Shown in pieces: positions 1-9,454 of a DNA stretch of 64,000 nt. Made by a program: the position numbers and the translations under genes. How positions within the stretch are numbered: the stretch's first letter is position 1; each line of letters opens with the position of its first letter. The stretch spans positions 186,001-250,000 of the forward strand of contig JACJZD010000002.1 of the NCBI GenBank assembly GCA_020635795.1. Reading direction: 5' to 3'. This stretch comes from Flavobacteriales bacterium (lineage in GTDB: Bacteria; Bacteroidota; Bacteroidia; Flavobacteriales_E; Vicingaceae). The notes beneath the pieces are model-generated. The model did no database searches. It worked only from the letters and a program-made list of their open reading frames with translations, and was not told where the DNA came from.

Positions 1-141
1 AATAATCTACTACTTTATGGCGGAGGTGGAGCATTTGTTGTAATTGCAGCAATCATTTTATTGTTATACATCGAAAGAAAAAGAAAATGCGTTAAACAAG
101 ACATTTTTGATAGACAAATCAAATCGGCTTGTTCGAAATAA
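1..141 (+). CDS. C-terminal end of a membrane protein (partial)
   Basis: The window opens inside a reading frame whose last 46 codons end in TAA at 139-141. They encode a Gly-rich turn (YGGGAF), one hydrophobic membrane segment of about 16 residues and a basic tail (IERKRKC), the usual inside-positive end of an integral membrane protein. The stop lies 31 bp before narG, so it is probably cotranscribed with the nitrate reductase genes. A nitrate/nitrite transporter such as NarK would fit the place, but the visible part carries no family signature, so no product is assigned. Confidence 0.6.
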   Translation, partial: NNLLLYGGGGAFVVIAAIILLLYIERKRKCVKQDIFDRQIKSACSK

Positions 142-172
142 TATTATTGACTAATAAATTAAACTAAAAAAT

Positions 173-3100
173 ATGAGTTGGATTGAAGATATCATATCAC
201 CGAAAACCAGAAAATGGGAAGAATTTTATCGTAACAGATGGCAGTACGATAAAGTAGTACGTAGTACTCACGGTGTTAACTGTACTGGTGGTTGCTCATG
301 GGCAATTCACGTAAAAGACGGAATTGTTGTATGGGAAATGCAACAAATTGATTACCCACAATTTAATAAAGAAATTCCACCTTATGAGCCAAGAGGATGT
401 CAAAGAGGTATTTCTTACTCGTGGTACTTATATAGCCCAATTAGAGTAAAATACCCAATAATGAGAGGTGCTCTTTTGGATTTATTTAATGCTGAAAAAG
501 AGGCTGCAGGTGGTGACTTAGTGAAAGCTTGGGAAAATTTACAAAAAGACCCAGTAAAAAGAGCTCGTTATCAAAGAGCAAGAGGTAAAGGTGGATTTAG
601 AAGAGTAAGATGGGATGATGCTCTTGACTTGATTGCAGCAGCAAATATTTATACTGTTCAAAAATATGGTTCTGACCGTATTATAGGTTTCGCACCAATT
701 CCTGCAAAAAGTATGTTGAGCTACGCTTCTGGAGCTAGATATATCCAGTTAATGGGTGGTGTTAACTTAAGTTTTTACGATTGGTATTGCGATTTACCAA
801 ATGCTTTCCCAGAAATTTGGGGCGAGCAAACTGATGTTTGCGAAAGTGCTGACTGGTTTGTATCGAAATTTATTGTGTCGATGGGAGCAAATCTTGGTAT
901 GACAAGAACACCAGATATTCACTTCTTCTCTGAAGCAAGACACAATGGAACAAAAACGGTTGTAATGTCGCCAGACTTTAGTATGGTAACAAAACACGCT
1001 GATCAATGGATTCCAGTTCATGCTGGTTCTGATGGTGCTTTCTGGATGGCTGTTACTCACGTTATTTTACAAGAGTATCACGTTAATCGTCAAGTTCCTT
1101 ATTTTATTGATTACGTAAAAAGATTTACCGATTGCCCTTTCTTAGTTCGTTTAGATAAAAAAGGAGATGTGGTTACTCCAGGTAGAATGGTTAGAGCCAA
1201 TGAAATGAAACAATATCAAGGCATAACTAACGGAGATTGGAAATTCTTAAACTTTGATACAAAATCTGGTGATTTAGTTGTTCCAAAAGGATCTATGGGT
1301 CAACGTTGGGATGACAATCAAGGTAACTGGAATTTGAAATTCGAAGACAGTGAAACCAACAAAGAATACGACCCTGAATTATCATTCATTGATAAACATG
1401 AAGAAGTAGTTCAAGTAGAATTTGTTGAATATGGGTTAGATAAAAAAGCGTTAAGAGGTGTTCCAGTAAGATATTTAACTTCTGCAACAGGCGAAAAAAT
1501 TCCAGTAGCTACTATCTACGATTTAACCATGGCACAATATGGTGTGGGTAGAGGTTTAGCTGGTGATTATCCAACTTCTTACAATGATAAAGACCAAGCT
1601 TATACTCCAGCATGGCAAGAAATATTTACTGGAATTGGTAGAGATACTGTATTACAATTGGCTAGAGAATGGTCAGATACAGCTGAAATTACTGAAGGTA
1701 AATGTATGGTAATTGTTGGTGCAGCTATTAATCACTGGTTCCATGGTAACTTAATGTATAGAGCTTCAATTATGGCTCAAATGCTTACTGGTTGCAATGG
1801 TAAAAATGGTGGTGGTATGAACCATTACGTTGGACAAGAAAAATTAGCTCCAATGGAGTCTTGGTCAACAATAATGAGTTCTAAAGATTGGGGTACAATT
1901 CCAAGATTACAACAAGGGCCAATATGGCATTACATCAATTCTTCGCAATGGAGATACGATGGAAACCAAAAATATTACAACTCTGTACCAGATAATAAAT
2001 TAGCTGGCATGCATACTGCCGATTGGGCTGTGAAAGCAGTTCGTAACGGTTGGATGCCTTATTATCCTCAATACAACAAAAGCAATTTCGATATTGTAAA
2101 AGATGCTCAAAAAGCTGGTTGTAATACTGATGATGAAATGAGAAATCACATTGTTAAACAATTGGTAGACGGAACATTAAAACACGCAATTGTTGAACCA
2201 GATGAAGAAATTAACTTCCCAAGAAACTGGTTTATTTGGAAAGGTAATGCCATTGGAACTTCTGCCAAAGGGCATGAGTATTTCTTAGATCATTATTTAG
2301 GAACTCATACCAATAAAATTGCTGACGAAGTTGCTGGTGATATAGTTGAAGATATTACTTACAAAAAAGAAGGAGCAAGAGGTAAAATGGATTTAGTAGT
2401 TGACATCAACTTCCGTATGGATACGTCGGCGTTATATTCTGATATTGTTTTGCCAACAGCATCATGGTACGAAAAAGCAGATATCAACTCTACTGATATG
2501 CACTCGTTTATTCACCCATTATCAGCAGCGATTGACCCAGTATGGGAATCGAAAACTGACTGGCAAATATTTGAAACATTAGCTGAAAGAGTTAGTTCAA
2601 TGGCTCATAAATATTTACCTGGAGTAATGAAAGATGTGGTAAACTCTCCATTATCTCACGATTCGAAAGATGAAATTACTCAACCAAGATTACAAGATTG
2701 GAGTAAAGGTGAATGTGAAGCAATACCTGGAAAAACAATGCATAAAATAGCATTTGTTGAAAGAGATTACTCTAAAATTTACCACAAATTTATCTCTTTA
2801 GGTAAAGGTGTAGAGAAAAATGGAGTTAGTGCTCACGGTGTTGGATTCCCTGTTGACGATGTGTACAAAGAAATGTTAGAAAACAGACAACACATTAGTA
2901 AATGGGAAGATGGAACTGAATACCCATCATTAAAAGAAGATGTGGAAGCAATTAACGCAGTACTTAAACTTTCTTCATTAACAAACGGTAAGTTAACCAA
3001 ACGTGCTTACGAAATAATGGGTAAGAAAATAGGTGTTGAGGCGGTTGAAAGATTGGGTGATGGTTATGAGCAAATAGAAATGGAATATCGTGACTTACAA

Positions 3101-3814
3101 GCTCAACCAAAACGTTACAATTCTTCACCACTTTGGTCAGGTTTAATGCACGAAGGAAGAACTTATGCAGCCTACACCTATAACGTTGATATGTTTGTTC
3201 CATGGAGAACATTAACAGGAAGACAACACTTCTACTTAGACCACGATGCTTACATCGCATTTGGTGAACACTTGTCTACTTACAAACCCTCTCCAACTCC
3301 TGAAGCTTATGGTGATTTAAGAGTTACTGTAAACGATGGTAAAGCAAGAATGTTAAATTGTTTAACTCCTCACGGAAAATGGCATATTCACTCAACTTAT
3401 GGTGATACATTAAGAATGTTAACCTTATCAAGAGGTGGAGAACCATGTTGGTTAAGTGAAAAAGATGCCGAAGATTTAGGTATAAAAGATAACGACCATG
3501 TGGAAGTTTACAATGACCACGGTACTTATGTAACTAGAGCTTGTGTTAGTGCACGTATTCCAAAAGGTGTTTGTATTGTTTATCACGCTGTTGAAAGAAC
3601 TTACAACATTGCAAAATCACAAGAAAGAAGAGGTAAAAATGGTGAGGCTCGTAGAGGTGGAATGAACAACTCGTTTACTAGAGTTCATTTGAAACCAAAC
3701 TTAATGTGTGGTGGTTACGGACAATTCTCTTACCACTTCAATTACTGGGGTCCAGTAGGGGTAAACCGTGATACACATGTATTGGTACGTAAAATGACTA
3801 AAGTTGAATATTAA
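173..3814 (+). CDS. narG: Respiratory nitrate reductase, alpha subunit (molybdopterin, catalytic)
   Basis: Reduces nitrate to nitrite with quinol-derived electrons at a bis-MGD molybdenum site. The protein is 1213 residues, full length for NarG. The N-terminal FS0 cluster ligands are His33, Cys37, Cys41 and Cys76, with exactly the spacing of E. coli His49/Cys53/Cys57/Cys92. The YDWYCDLP segment near residue 202 carries the aspartate region that binds Mo, followed by WGEQTDV. There is no twin-arginine export signal, so the active site should face the cytoplasm as in the classical membrane-bound NarGHI enzyme. It is the first gene of narGHJI; narH follows after 74 bp. Identification is certain; physiological direction (respiration rather than nitrite oxidation) is inferred from the narGHJI set. 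Confidence 0.97.
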   Translation: MSWIEDIISPKTRKWEEFYRNRWQYDKVVRSTHGVNCTGGCSWAIHVKDGIVVWEMQQIDYPQFNKEIPPYEPRGCQRGISYSWYLYSPIRVKYPIMRGALLDLFNAEKEAAGGDLVKAWENLQKDPVKRARYQRARGKGGFRRVRWDDALDLIAAANIYTVQKYGSDRIIGFAPIPAKSMLSYASGARYIQLMGGVNLSFYDWYCDLPNAFPEIWGEQTDVCESADWFVSKFIVSMGANLGMTRTPDIHFFSEARHNGTKTVVMSPDFSMVTKHADQWIPVHAGSDGAFWMAVTHVILQEYHVNRQVPYFIDYVKRFTDCPFLVRLDKKGDVVTPGRMVRANEMKQYQGITNGDWKFLNFDTKSGDLVVPKGSMGQRWDDNQGNWNLKFEDSETNKEYDPELSFIDKHEEVVQVEFVEYGLDKKALRGVPVRYLTSATGEKIPVATIYDLTMAQYGVGRGLAGDYPTSYNDKDQAYTPAWQEIFTGIGRDTVLQLAREWSDTAEITEGKCMVIVGAAINHWFHGNLMYRASIMAQMLTGCNGKNGGGMNHYVGQEKLAPMESWSTIMSSKDWGTIPRLQQGPIWHYINSSQWRYDGNQKYYNSVPDNKLAGMHTADWAVKAVRNGWMPYYPQYNKSNFDIVKDAQKAGCNTDDEMRNHIVKQLVDGTLKHAIVEPDEEINFPRNWFIWKGNAIGTSAKGHEYFLDHYLGTHTNKIADEVAGDIVEDITYKKEGARGKMDLVVDINFRMDTSALYSDIVLPTASWYEKADINSTDMHSFIHPLSAAIDPVWESKTDWQIFETLAERVSSMAHKYLPGVMKDVVNSPLSHDSKDEITQPRLQDWSKGECEAIPGKTMHKIAFVERDYSKIYHKFISLGKGVEKNGVSAHGVGFPVDDVYKEMLENRQHISKWEDGTEYPSLKEDVEAINAVLKLSSLTNGKLTKRAYEIMGKKIGVEAVERLGDGYEQIEMEYRDLQAQPKRYNSSPLWSGLMHEGRTYAAYTYNVDMFVPWRTLTGRQHFYLDHDAYIAFGEHLSTYKPSPTPEAYGDLRVTVNDGKARMLNCLTPHGKWHIHSTYGDTLRMLTLSRGGEPCWLSEKDAEDLGIKDNDHVEVYNDHGTYVTRACVSARIPKGVCIVYHAVERTYNIAKSQERRGKNGEARRGGMNNSFTRVHLKPNLMCGGYGQFSYHFNYWGPVGVNRDTHVLVRKMTKVEY

Positions 3815-3888
3815 AAAAATGTTGAATTATAAATGATGAGTGATAAATATTTAAAACTCAACATTTAAAACTTAAAACTTCATAAGTT

Positions 3889-5382
3889 ATGAATATAAGA
3901 TCGCAAATATCAATGGTTTTCCACCTCGACAAATGTATAGGTTGTCATACTTGTTCGGTTGCTTGTAAAAACATCTGGACGGATAGAAAAGGTGCCGAAT
4001 ACATGTGGTGGAACAACGTGGAAACTAAACCAGGAACTGGATATCCTACAAAATGGGAAGACCAAGAAATTTACCAAGGTGGTTGGGTTAAAAATGGAGA
4101 TACTGTTTCGTTAAAAGGAGCTGGTAAATTAAAAGGGTTAAAAAATATTTTCCACAATCCTAATATGCCAGTATTAGATGATTACTATGAGCCATGGGCT
4201 TATCGTTATCAAGATTTGTTTGATGCACCAGAAGGTGATGATCAACCAATCGGTAGAGCTGTATCGTTAATTACAGGCGAACCAATGGAAATTAAAGCTG
4301 GTCCAAACTGGGATGATGATTTATCAGGAACACCAGATTATGCTCGTCAAGATGTTAACTTTAAACACTTGAGCCAAGCAGAACAAGAAGCAATGTTCCA
4401 GTTGGAAAAAATGACTTTCCATTACTTGCCACGTATCTGTAACCACTGTTTAAATCCTGCCTGTGTTGGATCATGTCCATCAGGAGCTTTATACAAAAGA
4501 GGTGAAGATGGTGTAGTTTTGATTAACCAAGAAAGATGTAGAGCTTGGAGAATGTGTGTAACTGCATGTCCTTACAAAAAAAGTTACTACAACTGGAATA
4601 CAGGTAAATCAGAAAAATGTGTGCTTTGTTACCCACGTTTAGAATCGGCTCAAGCACCAGCTTGTATGCACTCATGTGTTGGTCGTATCCGTTATTTAGG
4701 AGTAATGTTGTACGATGCAGACCAAATTCAAGCGGTTGCTTCTTGCGATGAAGACCAATTGGTTGACAGACATTTAGATATTTATTTAGATCCGTTTGAT
4801 CCAGCTGTAATTAAAGCTGCAAAAGAAAATGGTATTGCTGACTCTACAATTAAAGCAGCTCAAAATTCTCCAGTATATAAATTTGTTAAAAAGTGGAAAA
4901 TTGCGTTACCACTACACCCTGAATTTAGAACTTTACCAAACTTATTCTATGTTCCACCATTGTTGCCAGCTATGGCTTCGGTGAGTGCTGATGGTACTTA
5001 TGATACAGTTTCTGAACATTTATTAGCGGGTGTAGAAAAATTAAGAGTTCCAATTCGTTATTTATCATCTTTATTTACTGCCGGAAACGACAACAAGGTA
5101 ATAGATGTGTTTAAAAAGTTACACGCTGTTAGGGTTTCTAGAAGAGACACTACCGTAAAAGATGTAACCGAAAAACAATTAAATACTGTAATGAGCGAAG
5201 CTAATATGGATATACATACTGCAAACGAAATTTTCAGATTAACATCGTTGGCTACTTTCGAAGAAAGATTTGTTATCCCTGCTGCTCACCGTGAAGAAGC
5301 TATTGAGATGCTTGAAAACACTGGTGATTACAAAGGAAGTACTGGCTTTGGATTTAAAGAAAAACCAGCTAGAGGTCTTTAA
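3889..5382 (+). CDS. narH: Respiratory nitrate reductase, beta subunit (iron-sulfur)
   Basis: Electron-transfer subunit carrying four Fe-S clusters between NarI hemes and the NarG Mo site. All four cysteine groups are present at the same residue numbers as in E. coli NarH: Cys16/19/22/26; Cys184/187/192/196; Cys217, Trp220, Cys223, Cys227; and Cys244/247 with the later Cys pair in ACMHSC. The tryptophan in CRAWRMC replaces a fourth cysteine and marks the [3Fe-4S] cluster. The length of 497 residues is normal for the family. It sits between narG and narJ on the same strand, with narJ starting 27 bp after its stop, so the subunits are made together. Confidence 0.97.
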   Translation: MNIRSQISMVFHLDKCIGCHTCSVACKNIWTDRKGAEYMWWNNVETKPGTGYPTKWEDQEIYQGGWVKNGDTVSLKGAGKLKGLKNIFHNPNMPVLDDYYEPWAYRYQDLFDAPEGDDQPIGRAVSLITGEPMEIKAGPNWDDDLSGTPDYARQDVNFKHLSQAEQEAMFQLEKMTFHYLPRICNHCLNPACVGSCPSGALYKRGEDGVVLINQERCRAWRMCVTACPYKKSYYNWNTGKSEKCVLCYPRLESAQAPACMHSCVGRIRYLGVMLYDADQIQAVASCDEDQLVDRHLDIYLDPFDPAVIKAAKENGIADSTIKAAQNSPVYKFVKKWKIALPLHPEFRTLPNLFYVPPLLPAMASVSADGTYDTVSEHLLAGVEKLRVPIRYLSSLFTAGNDNKVIDVFKKLHAVRVSRRDTTVKDVTEKQLNTVMSEANMDIHTANEIFRLTSLATFEERFVIPAAHREEAIEMLENTGDYKGSTGFGFKEKPARGL

Positions 5383-5409
5383 TAATTGAATAGAATTAAA
5401 TCTTTTAAA

Positions 5410-6141
5410 ATGAAAAATTTAGAACACTATAAACTTTTAGCTGAGCTTTTCAGATACCCTCAAGAAACCATTTTTGAGACGGTAAGTGAAATTCAGTTAT
5501 TGTTGGATAGAAACTATCCGAATGCAGGTCTAGAATTTAAAAGATTCTCTGATTTTATTGCAAATACACCATTTAATCAAGTTGAAGAGATATTTCAAAA
5601 AACGTTCCACATACAAGCTGTTTGCTTTTTGGATTTAGGCTATGTTATTTTTGCCGAAGATTATAAGCGTGGAGAGTTCTTGGTTAACATGAAAGCAGAG
5701 CAAGACAAGTATAAAAATGATACCGAAAATGAACTTGCTGATAATTTACCTTACGTATTGAGATTGTTACCAATACACAAGGATAAAGATTTTGTAAATG
5801 AATTAGTGGTTATGGTTATTATTCCTGCACTTGAAAAAATGCTTTCTGAATTTGATGAGTCGAAAACACAAATCAGAGAAAAGGTGTTGAACAAAAAACA
5901 GAAAGTAATTATAATGGAAGGGATTAAAGATGGAAACATATATAAAAATGCCATCAGCTCTTTAATTATGGTGTTCAAAAAAGACTTTGAAGAGGTTAAA
6001 TATGAAAAAGAGGTAGAAATTATTCCAGCTTATGCAAAAGCATTTTTACATAGCGATTGCGAAGATGGATGTAGTGTGTCGACCCCAACACCAGAACAAG
6101 TAAAACAACGTGCAATGCAGTCCATGGGGATTGGAAATTAA
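5410..6141 (+). CDS. narJ: Nitrate reductase assembly chaperone
   Basis: System-specific chaperone that holds NarGH in the cytoplasm while the Mo cofactor and the FS0 cluster are inserted before membrane docking on NarI. The protein is mostly helical and acidic, about 243 residues, with the family-like N-terminus (YKLLAELFRYPQ) and a DGCSVSTPT segment near the end. A TTG at 5386 would add eight residues, but the ATG at 5410 is preferred because it is a standard start directly before the conserved KNLEHYKLL stretch. Assignment rests on the N-terminal motif plus position between narH and narI; NarJ proteins are weakly conserved in sequence. Confidence 0.88.
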   Translation: MKNLEHYKLLAELFRYPQETIFETVSEIQLLLDRNYPNAGLEFKRFSDFIANTPFNQVEEIFQKTFHIQAVCFLDLGYVIFAEDYKRGEFLVNMKAEQDKYKNDTENELADNLPYVLRLLPIHKDKDFVNELVVMVIIPALEKMLSEFDESKTQIREKVLNKKQKVIIMEGIKDGNIYKNAISSLIMVFKKDFEEVKYEKEVEIIPAYAKAFLHSDCEDGCSVSTPTPEQVKQRAMQSMGIGN

Positions 6142-6220
6142 AATGTTATAGAAATAAATTAAAAATTATATTAATAAATCTGCAATTTGTAAACTGTAAT
6201 TGCAATAAAAACTTAAAACT

Positions 6221-6970
6221 ATGTTAGATTTTTTATTATTCGGAGCCTTACCTTATGTAGCACTAGCGGTGTTTTTAATAGGGTCAATATATAGATATAC
6301 TGCCAAAGGCTTTCAGGTGTCGTCATTGTCATCACAATTTTTAGAAGGAAGACAATTGTTTTTCGGTAGTCAGTTTTTTCACTGGGGTATCGTAATGTTG
6401 TTTCTTGGTCATTTAATTGGGTTTTTAGTGCCAAGTGCTGTTTTAGCTTGGAATGGTTCTCCAGTTAGATTGTTAATTCTTGAATTTACCGCTTTTGGTT
6501 TCGCCATCTCATCATTAATTGGGTTAGCATTATTAATTAAAAGAAGAGCTACTACAAAAAGAATTCAAATGGTATCTAACAACATGGATTATGTTGTTTA
6601 CCTAGTATTGTTGGTTCAAATCATTACAGGTATTGGAATAGCTTATTTTGGTAGATGGGGCTCTAACTGGTTTGCATCAGTAATGACACCTTATTTACGT
6701 TCGGTATTTGCTTTTAATCCTAACGTTGATTTAATTGCTCAGTTATCTACAAGTAACGCAATGGCATTGTTAATGGTTAAAACCCACATTGCTTCTGCGT
6801 TCTTAATTATCGGAATTATTCCTTTTACAAGATTTGTTCACTTTTTGGTTGCTCCAGTTGATTATATTTGGAGAAAATACCAATTGGTTATTTGGAATTG
6901 GAATCACAAAGAAATTAGAAACTCTAAAAATTATTTCCCAGGAAAAAGTAGAGATTTCAAAAACAATTAA
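6221..6970 (+). CDS. narI: Respiratory nitrate reductase, gamma subunit (diheme cytochrome b)
   Basis: Membrane anchor that oxidises quinol and passes electrons through two b hemes to NarH. The 249-residue protein has five hydrophobic segments. His54 and His64 are ten apart in one helix, and two further histidines 18 apart lie in the last helix (KTHIAS and RFVHFL). This matches the spacing of the E. coli heme ligands His56/66 and His187/205. It is the last gene of the operon, ending 15 bp before a perfect 42-bp palindrome that must act as terminator. The 79-bp gap after narJ contains only AT-rich sequence. Confidence 0.95.
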   Translation: MLDFLLFGALPYVALAVFLIGSIYRYTAKGFQVSSLSSQFLEGRQLFFGSQFFHWGIVMLFLGHLIGFLVPSAVLAWNGSPVRLLILEFTAFGFAISSLIGLALLIKRRATTKRIQMVSNNMDYVVYLVLLVQIITGIGIAYFGRWGSNWFASVMTPYLRSVFAFNPNVDLIAQLSTSNAMALLMVKTHIASAFLIIGIIPFTRFVHFLVAPVDYIWRKYQLVIWNWNHKEIRNSKNYFPGKSRDFKNN

Positions 6971-6985
6971 TAAATTAGTAATGAA

Positions 6986-7027
6986 ATACAAAAAGAGCCC
7001 ATCAAATTTGATGGGCTCTTTTTGTAT
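6986..7027. terminator. Bidirectional terminator, perfect 42-bp palindrome
   Basis: The two 21-base arms are exact reverse complements (left arm starts ATACAAAAAGAGCCCATC). The GC-rich core GAGCCCATCA is flanked by A- and T-runs, so it gives a stem plus U-tract on either strand. It lies between the convergent narI and universal stress protein genes and can stop both. Confidence 0.9.
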
Positions 7028-7066
7028 TATAAAAAACTGTTTGGCTACCCAAACGAATTGTGCAAA

Positions 7067-7903
7067 TCAGGTTCCTAATACACCTCCAGCAACAACTTGC
7101 TGAGTAGGGTTAGTTATGATAACAGGTATTTCTGCATCATTTGCAATAACAACTTGTTCATCGCTTCCAAAAAAATCAGGTAATAAAGCACCTTCTTGAG
7201 TGTTAACAACAGCAATCAAATCAGCATCAATACGTGCTGCAAATTTGATTAATTGTTTTTTCAAACTACCTTCTTCATCAGCTTGATTCATGGTGTAAGT
7301 AATTTTTCTTTCTAAGAAGTAATTCTTAGCGAAAGACAATTCTCTATCTAATTTTTTCTTTAAAAATTCATCACTTACATTTTCATAAAATAAATGGATT
7401 CTACTTCCAAAATGAGTAGCAATATTAGCTGCAACAGCTAATTTTTGTTTCGTCACATCTGAATGATCAACAGGAACAACAATGTCATCATAAGTATCAG
7501 AATCTTTTGGATTTTTATTTTGAACAACAACAAATGGTACTTTTGAATGAGAGATTACTCTTAAAGCATAACTACCCATAATTTTTTGCATACCCTTTGC
7601 ACCATGTGTTCCCATTACAATAAAACCAGCACCTATTTCTGAAGCTACATCACCAATGTCTTCAAAAATATTTCCAATACGAACAATAACATGAAAAGAT
7701 GCTGCTGTATTTTTCTCTGCTTTTTCTGCAATTTTTGTAAGTTTTTCTTTTATAGCATCAACTTCTTTTTGTTTAGAAACAACATGAAGTAAATGAACTT
7801 CGCCATTAAACGAATTAGCAATTTTGGAAGCATGATTAACTGCACAGTCTGCAACTGCACTAAAATCATGAGGGACTAGAACTTTAAAAATCTTTTTATC
7901 CAT
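7067..7903 (-). CDS. Universal stress protein, two tandem UspA domains
   Basis: Two Usp domains of about 140 residues each lie in one 278-residue chain. The first begins FKVLVPHDFSAVADCAVNHA and ends with a nucleotide-binding style glycine motif (GTHGAKGMQKIMGSYALRVI). The second starts near YDDIVVPVDHSD but has lost the glycine motif, ending with GSDEQVVIANDAEIPVII. In tandem Usp proteins often only one half binds ATP, which fits this pattern. The protein is cytoplasmic and probably a stress or survival modulator; no specific role can be read. It converges on narGHJI and shares its terminator. Confidence 0.88.
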   Translation of the reverse strand: MDKKIFKVLVPHDFSAVADCAVNHASKIANSFNGEVHLLHVVSKQKEVDAIKEKLTKIAEKAEKNTAASFHVIVRIGNIFEDIGDVASEIGAGFIVMGTHGAKGMQKIMGSYALRVISHSKVPFVVVQNKNPKDSDTYDDIVVPVDHSDVTKQKLAVAANIATHFGSRIHLFYENVSDEFLKKKLDRELSFAKNYFLERKITYTMNQADEEGSLKKQLIKFAARIDADLIAVVNTQEGALLPDFFGSDEQVVIANDAEIPVIITNPTQQVVAGGVLGT

Positions 7904-8010
7904 AGTTATTTTTATTTATTGACTTAGCAATTTATTGATTTTTAGAACAATAAATATACATTTTTATTGCAAAGATATAAAACAGATTAATCTTAACCCT
8001 TAATCTTTTA

Positions 8011-9351
8011 TTAAATTTCTTTTAATTTAAACGTTTCCATAAATTTAGTAGTGAAGTTTCCTTTTCTGAAATCTTCATTTTGCATTAGTTGTTGGTGAAA
8101 AGGTATAGTAGATTTTACACCCTCAATAATGTATTCACTTAACGCTCTTTCCATCTTTTTAATTGCTTCTTCACGGGTTTGAGCTACTGTAATCAATTTT
8201 GATATCATCGAATCGTAATAGGGTGGAATAACATAACTAGCATAAACATGAGTGTCTATTCGTATTCCATGACCACCTGGTTCGTGATATGTTTCAATTT
8301 TACCTGGGCTAGGTCTAAAATCATTAAAAGGGTCTTCTGCATTTATTCTACATTGAATAGCATGCATAGTTGGTTCATAATTTTTTCCGCTAATTTTATC
8401 TCCCCAAGCCAGTTTTATTTGTTCTTTTATTAAATCGTAATTAATTACCTCTTCTGTAATTGTGTGTTCTACCTGAATTCGTGTATTCATTTCCATGAAA
8501 TAAAAATCTCTATTCTTATCCACTAAGAATTCAACAGTACCAACACCTTCGTATTTAACGGCTTTTGCAGCTTTAATTGCCGCAGCGCCCATTTTTTTTC
8601 TTAACTCAGGAGTCATAAAAGGAGAAGGGGTTTCTTCAACTAATTTCTGATGTCTTCGTTGAATAGAGCAATCTCTTTCAGATAGATGACAGGCATTTTT
8701 GCCGTCTCCAGCAATTTGTATTTCGATATGACGAGGTTCTTCAATGTATTTTTCCATATACATACCGTCATTACCAAATGCAGCAGCAGCTTCTTGACGA
8801 GCAGATTCCCATGCCGCTTCTAATTCTTCTTCTTTCCAAATGATACGCATACCTTTTCCCCCACCACCAGCAGTTGCTTTCATCATTACTGGGTACTTTA
8901 TTTTTTTAGCTACAATTTTTGCATCAGCTAAATCTTTAAGTAACCCTGGTGAGCCTGGCACAACAGGAACCCCTGCTTTAATCATGGTTTCTTTAGCAGA
9001 TGCCTTGTCGCCCATTGCATCAATCATTTCTGGTGATGCACCAATAAACTTAATGCCATTTTCTTGGCATATTTTCGAAAACTTAGCGTTTTCTGATAAA
9101 AAACCATATCCAGGATGAATCGCGTCAGCATTAGTAATTTCAGCAGCAGCAATTATTCGAGGTATATTTAAGTAAGATTCTGAACTCTTAGGAGGACCAA
9201 TACAAACTGCTTCATCAGCAAAACGTACATGTAAACTATCTTTATCAGCTGTAGAATAAACTGCAACGGTACTAATTCCCATTTCTTTACAAGTTCTAAT
9301 AACTCGTAGTGCAATTTCTCCTCGGTTAGCTATTAATATTTTTTTAAACAT
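8011..9351 (-). CDS. accC: Acetyl-CoA carboxylase, biotin carboxylase subunit
   Basis: ATP-grasp enzyme that carboxylates the biotin on AccB, the first half-reaction of malonyl-CoA synthesis. The start MFKKILIANRGEIALRVIRT is the canonical N-terminus, so the ATG at 9351 is used; an upstream ATG at 9375 would add eight non-conserved residues (446 versus 454 aa). Visible family signatures are the HPGYGFLSENA segment, the Gly-rich ATP loop KATAGGGGKGMRI, the ERDCSIQRRHQK stretch and the FMEMNTRIQVEHTITE metal/active-site block. Last gene of the yceD-rpmF-fabH-accB-accC cluster, separated from accB by a 103-bp gap that holds a long foldback repeat. Confidence 0.97.
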   Translation of the reverse strand: MFKKILIANRGEIALRVIRTCKEMGISTVAVYSTADKDSLHVRFADEAVCIGPPKSSESYLNIPRIIAAAEITNADAIHPGYGFLSENAKFSKICQENGIKFIGASPEMIDAMGDKASAKETMIKAGVPVVPGSPGLLKDLADAKIVAKKIKYPVMMKATAGGGGKGMRIIWKEEELEAAWESARQEAAAAFGNDGMYMEKYIEEPRHIEIQIAGDGKNACHLSERDCSIQRRHQKLVEETPSPFMTPELRKKMGAAAIKAAKAVKYEGVGTVEFLVDKNRDFYFMEMNTRIQVEHTITEEVINYDLIKEQIKLAWGDKISGKNYEPTMHAIQCRINAEDPFNDFRPSPGKIETYHEPGGHGIRIDTHVYASYVIPPYYDSMISKLITVAQTREEAIKKMERALSEYIIEGVKSTIPFHQQLMQNEDFRKGNFTTKFMETFKLKEI

Positions 9352-9382
9352 AATGTCAATTTGAAAATTAAACAATTTGAAA

Positions 9383-9447
9383 ATTTGAAAATAATTACTA
9401 CCTAATTTGAAATTGATTGTTCAATATTCAAATTAGCATTTTCAAAT
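9383..9447. repeat. Nested foldback repeat between accB and accC
   Basis: Two nested inverted pairs are seen: outer arms ATTTGAAAAT (9383-9392) and ATTTTCAAAT (9438-9447); inner arms CTAATTTGAA (9402-9411) and TTCAAATTAG (9427-9436). The whole fills most of the accB-accC gap. It has no U-tract, so it looks like an AT-rich dispersed repeat or an RNA-processing/stability hairpin rather than a terminator. Confidence 0.65.
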
Positions 9448-9454
9448 CATAAAA

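Noticed and set aside
3815..3888. Short inverted repeat between narG and narH as a terminator
   Set aside because: The pairing ATGTTGAA/CTCAACAT is weak and AT-rich with no U-tract; narH is needed with narG, so it is more likely a degenerate dispersed repeat.
6834..7103. An 89-codon + strand frame from narI into the stress protein gene
   Set aside because: It overlaps narI in another frame and includes the palindromic terminator; no independent support.
7918..7931. ATTGACTTAGCAAT upstream of the stress protein as an FNR/CRP-type site
   Set aside because: Only the outer four bases on each side are symmetrical, it does not fit TTGATnnnnATCAA, and it lies too near the start codon for activation.
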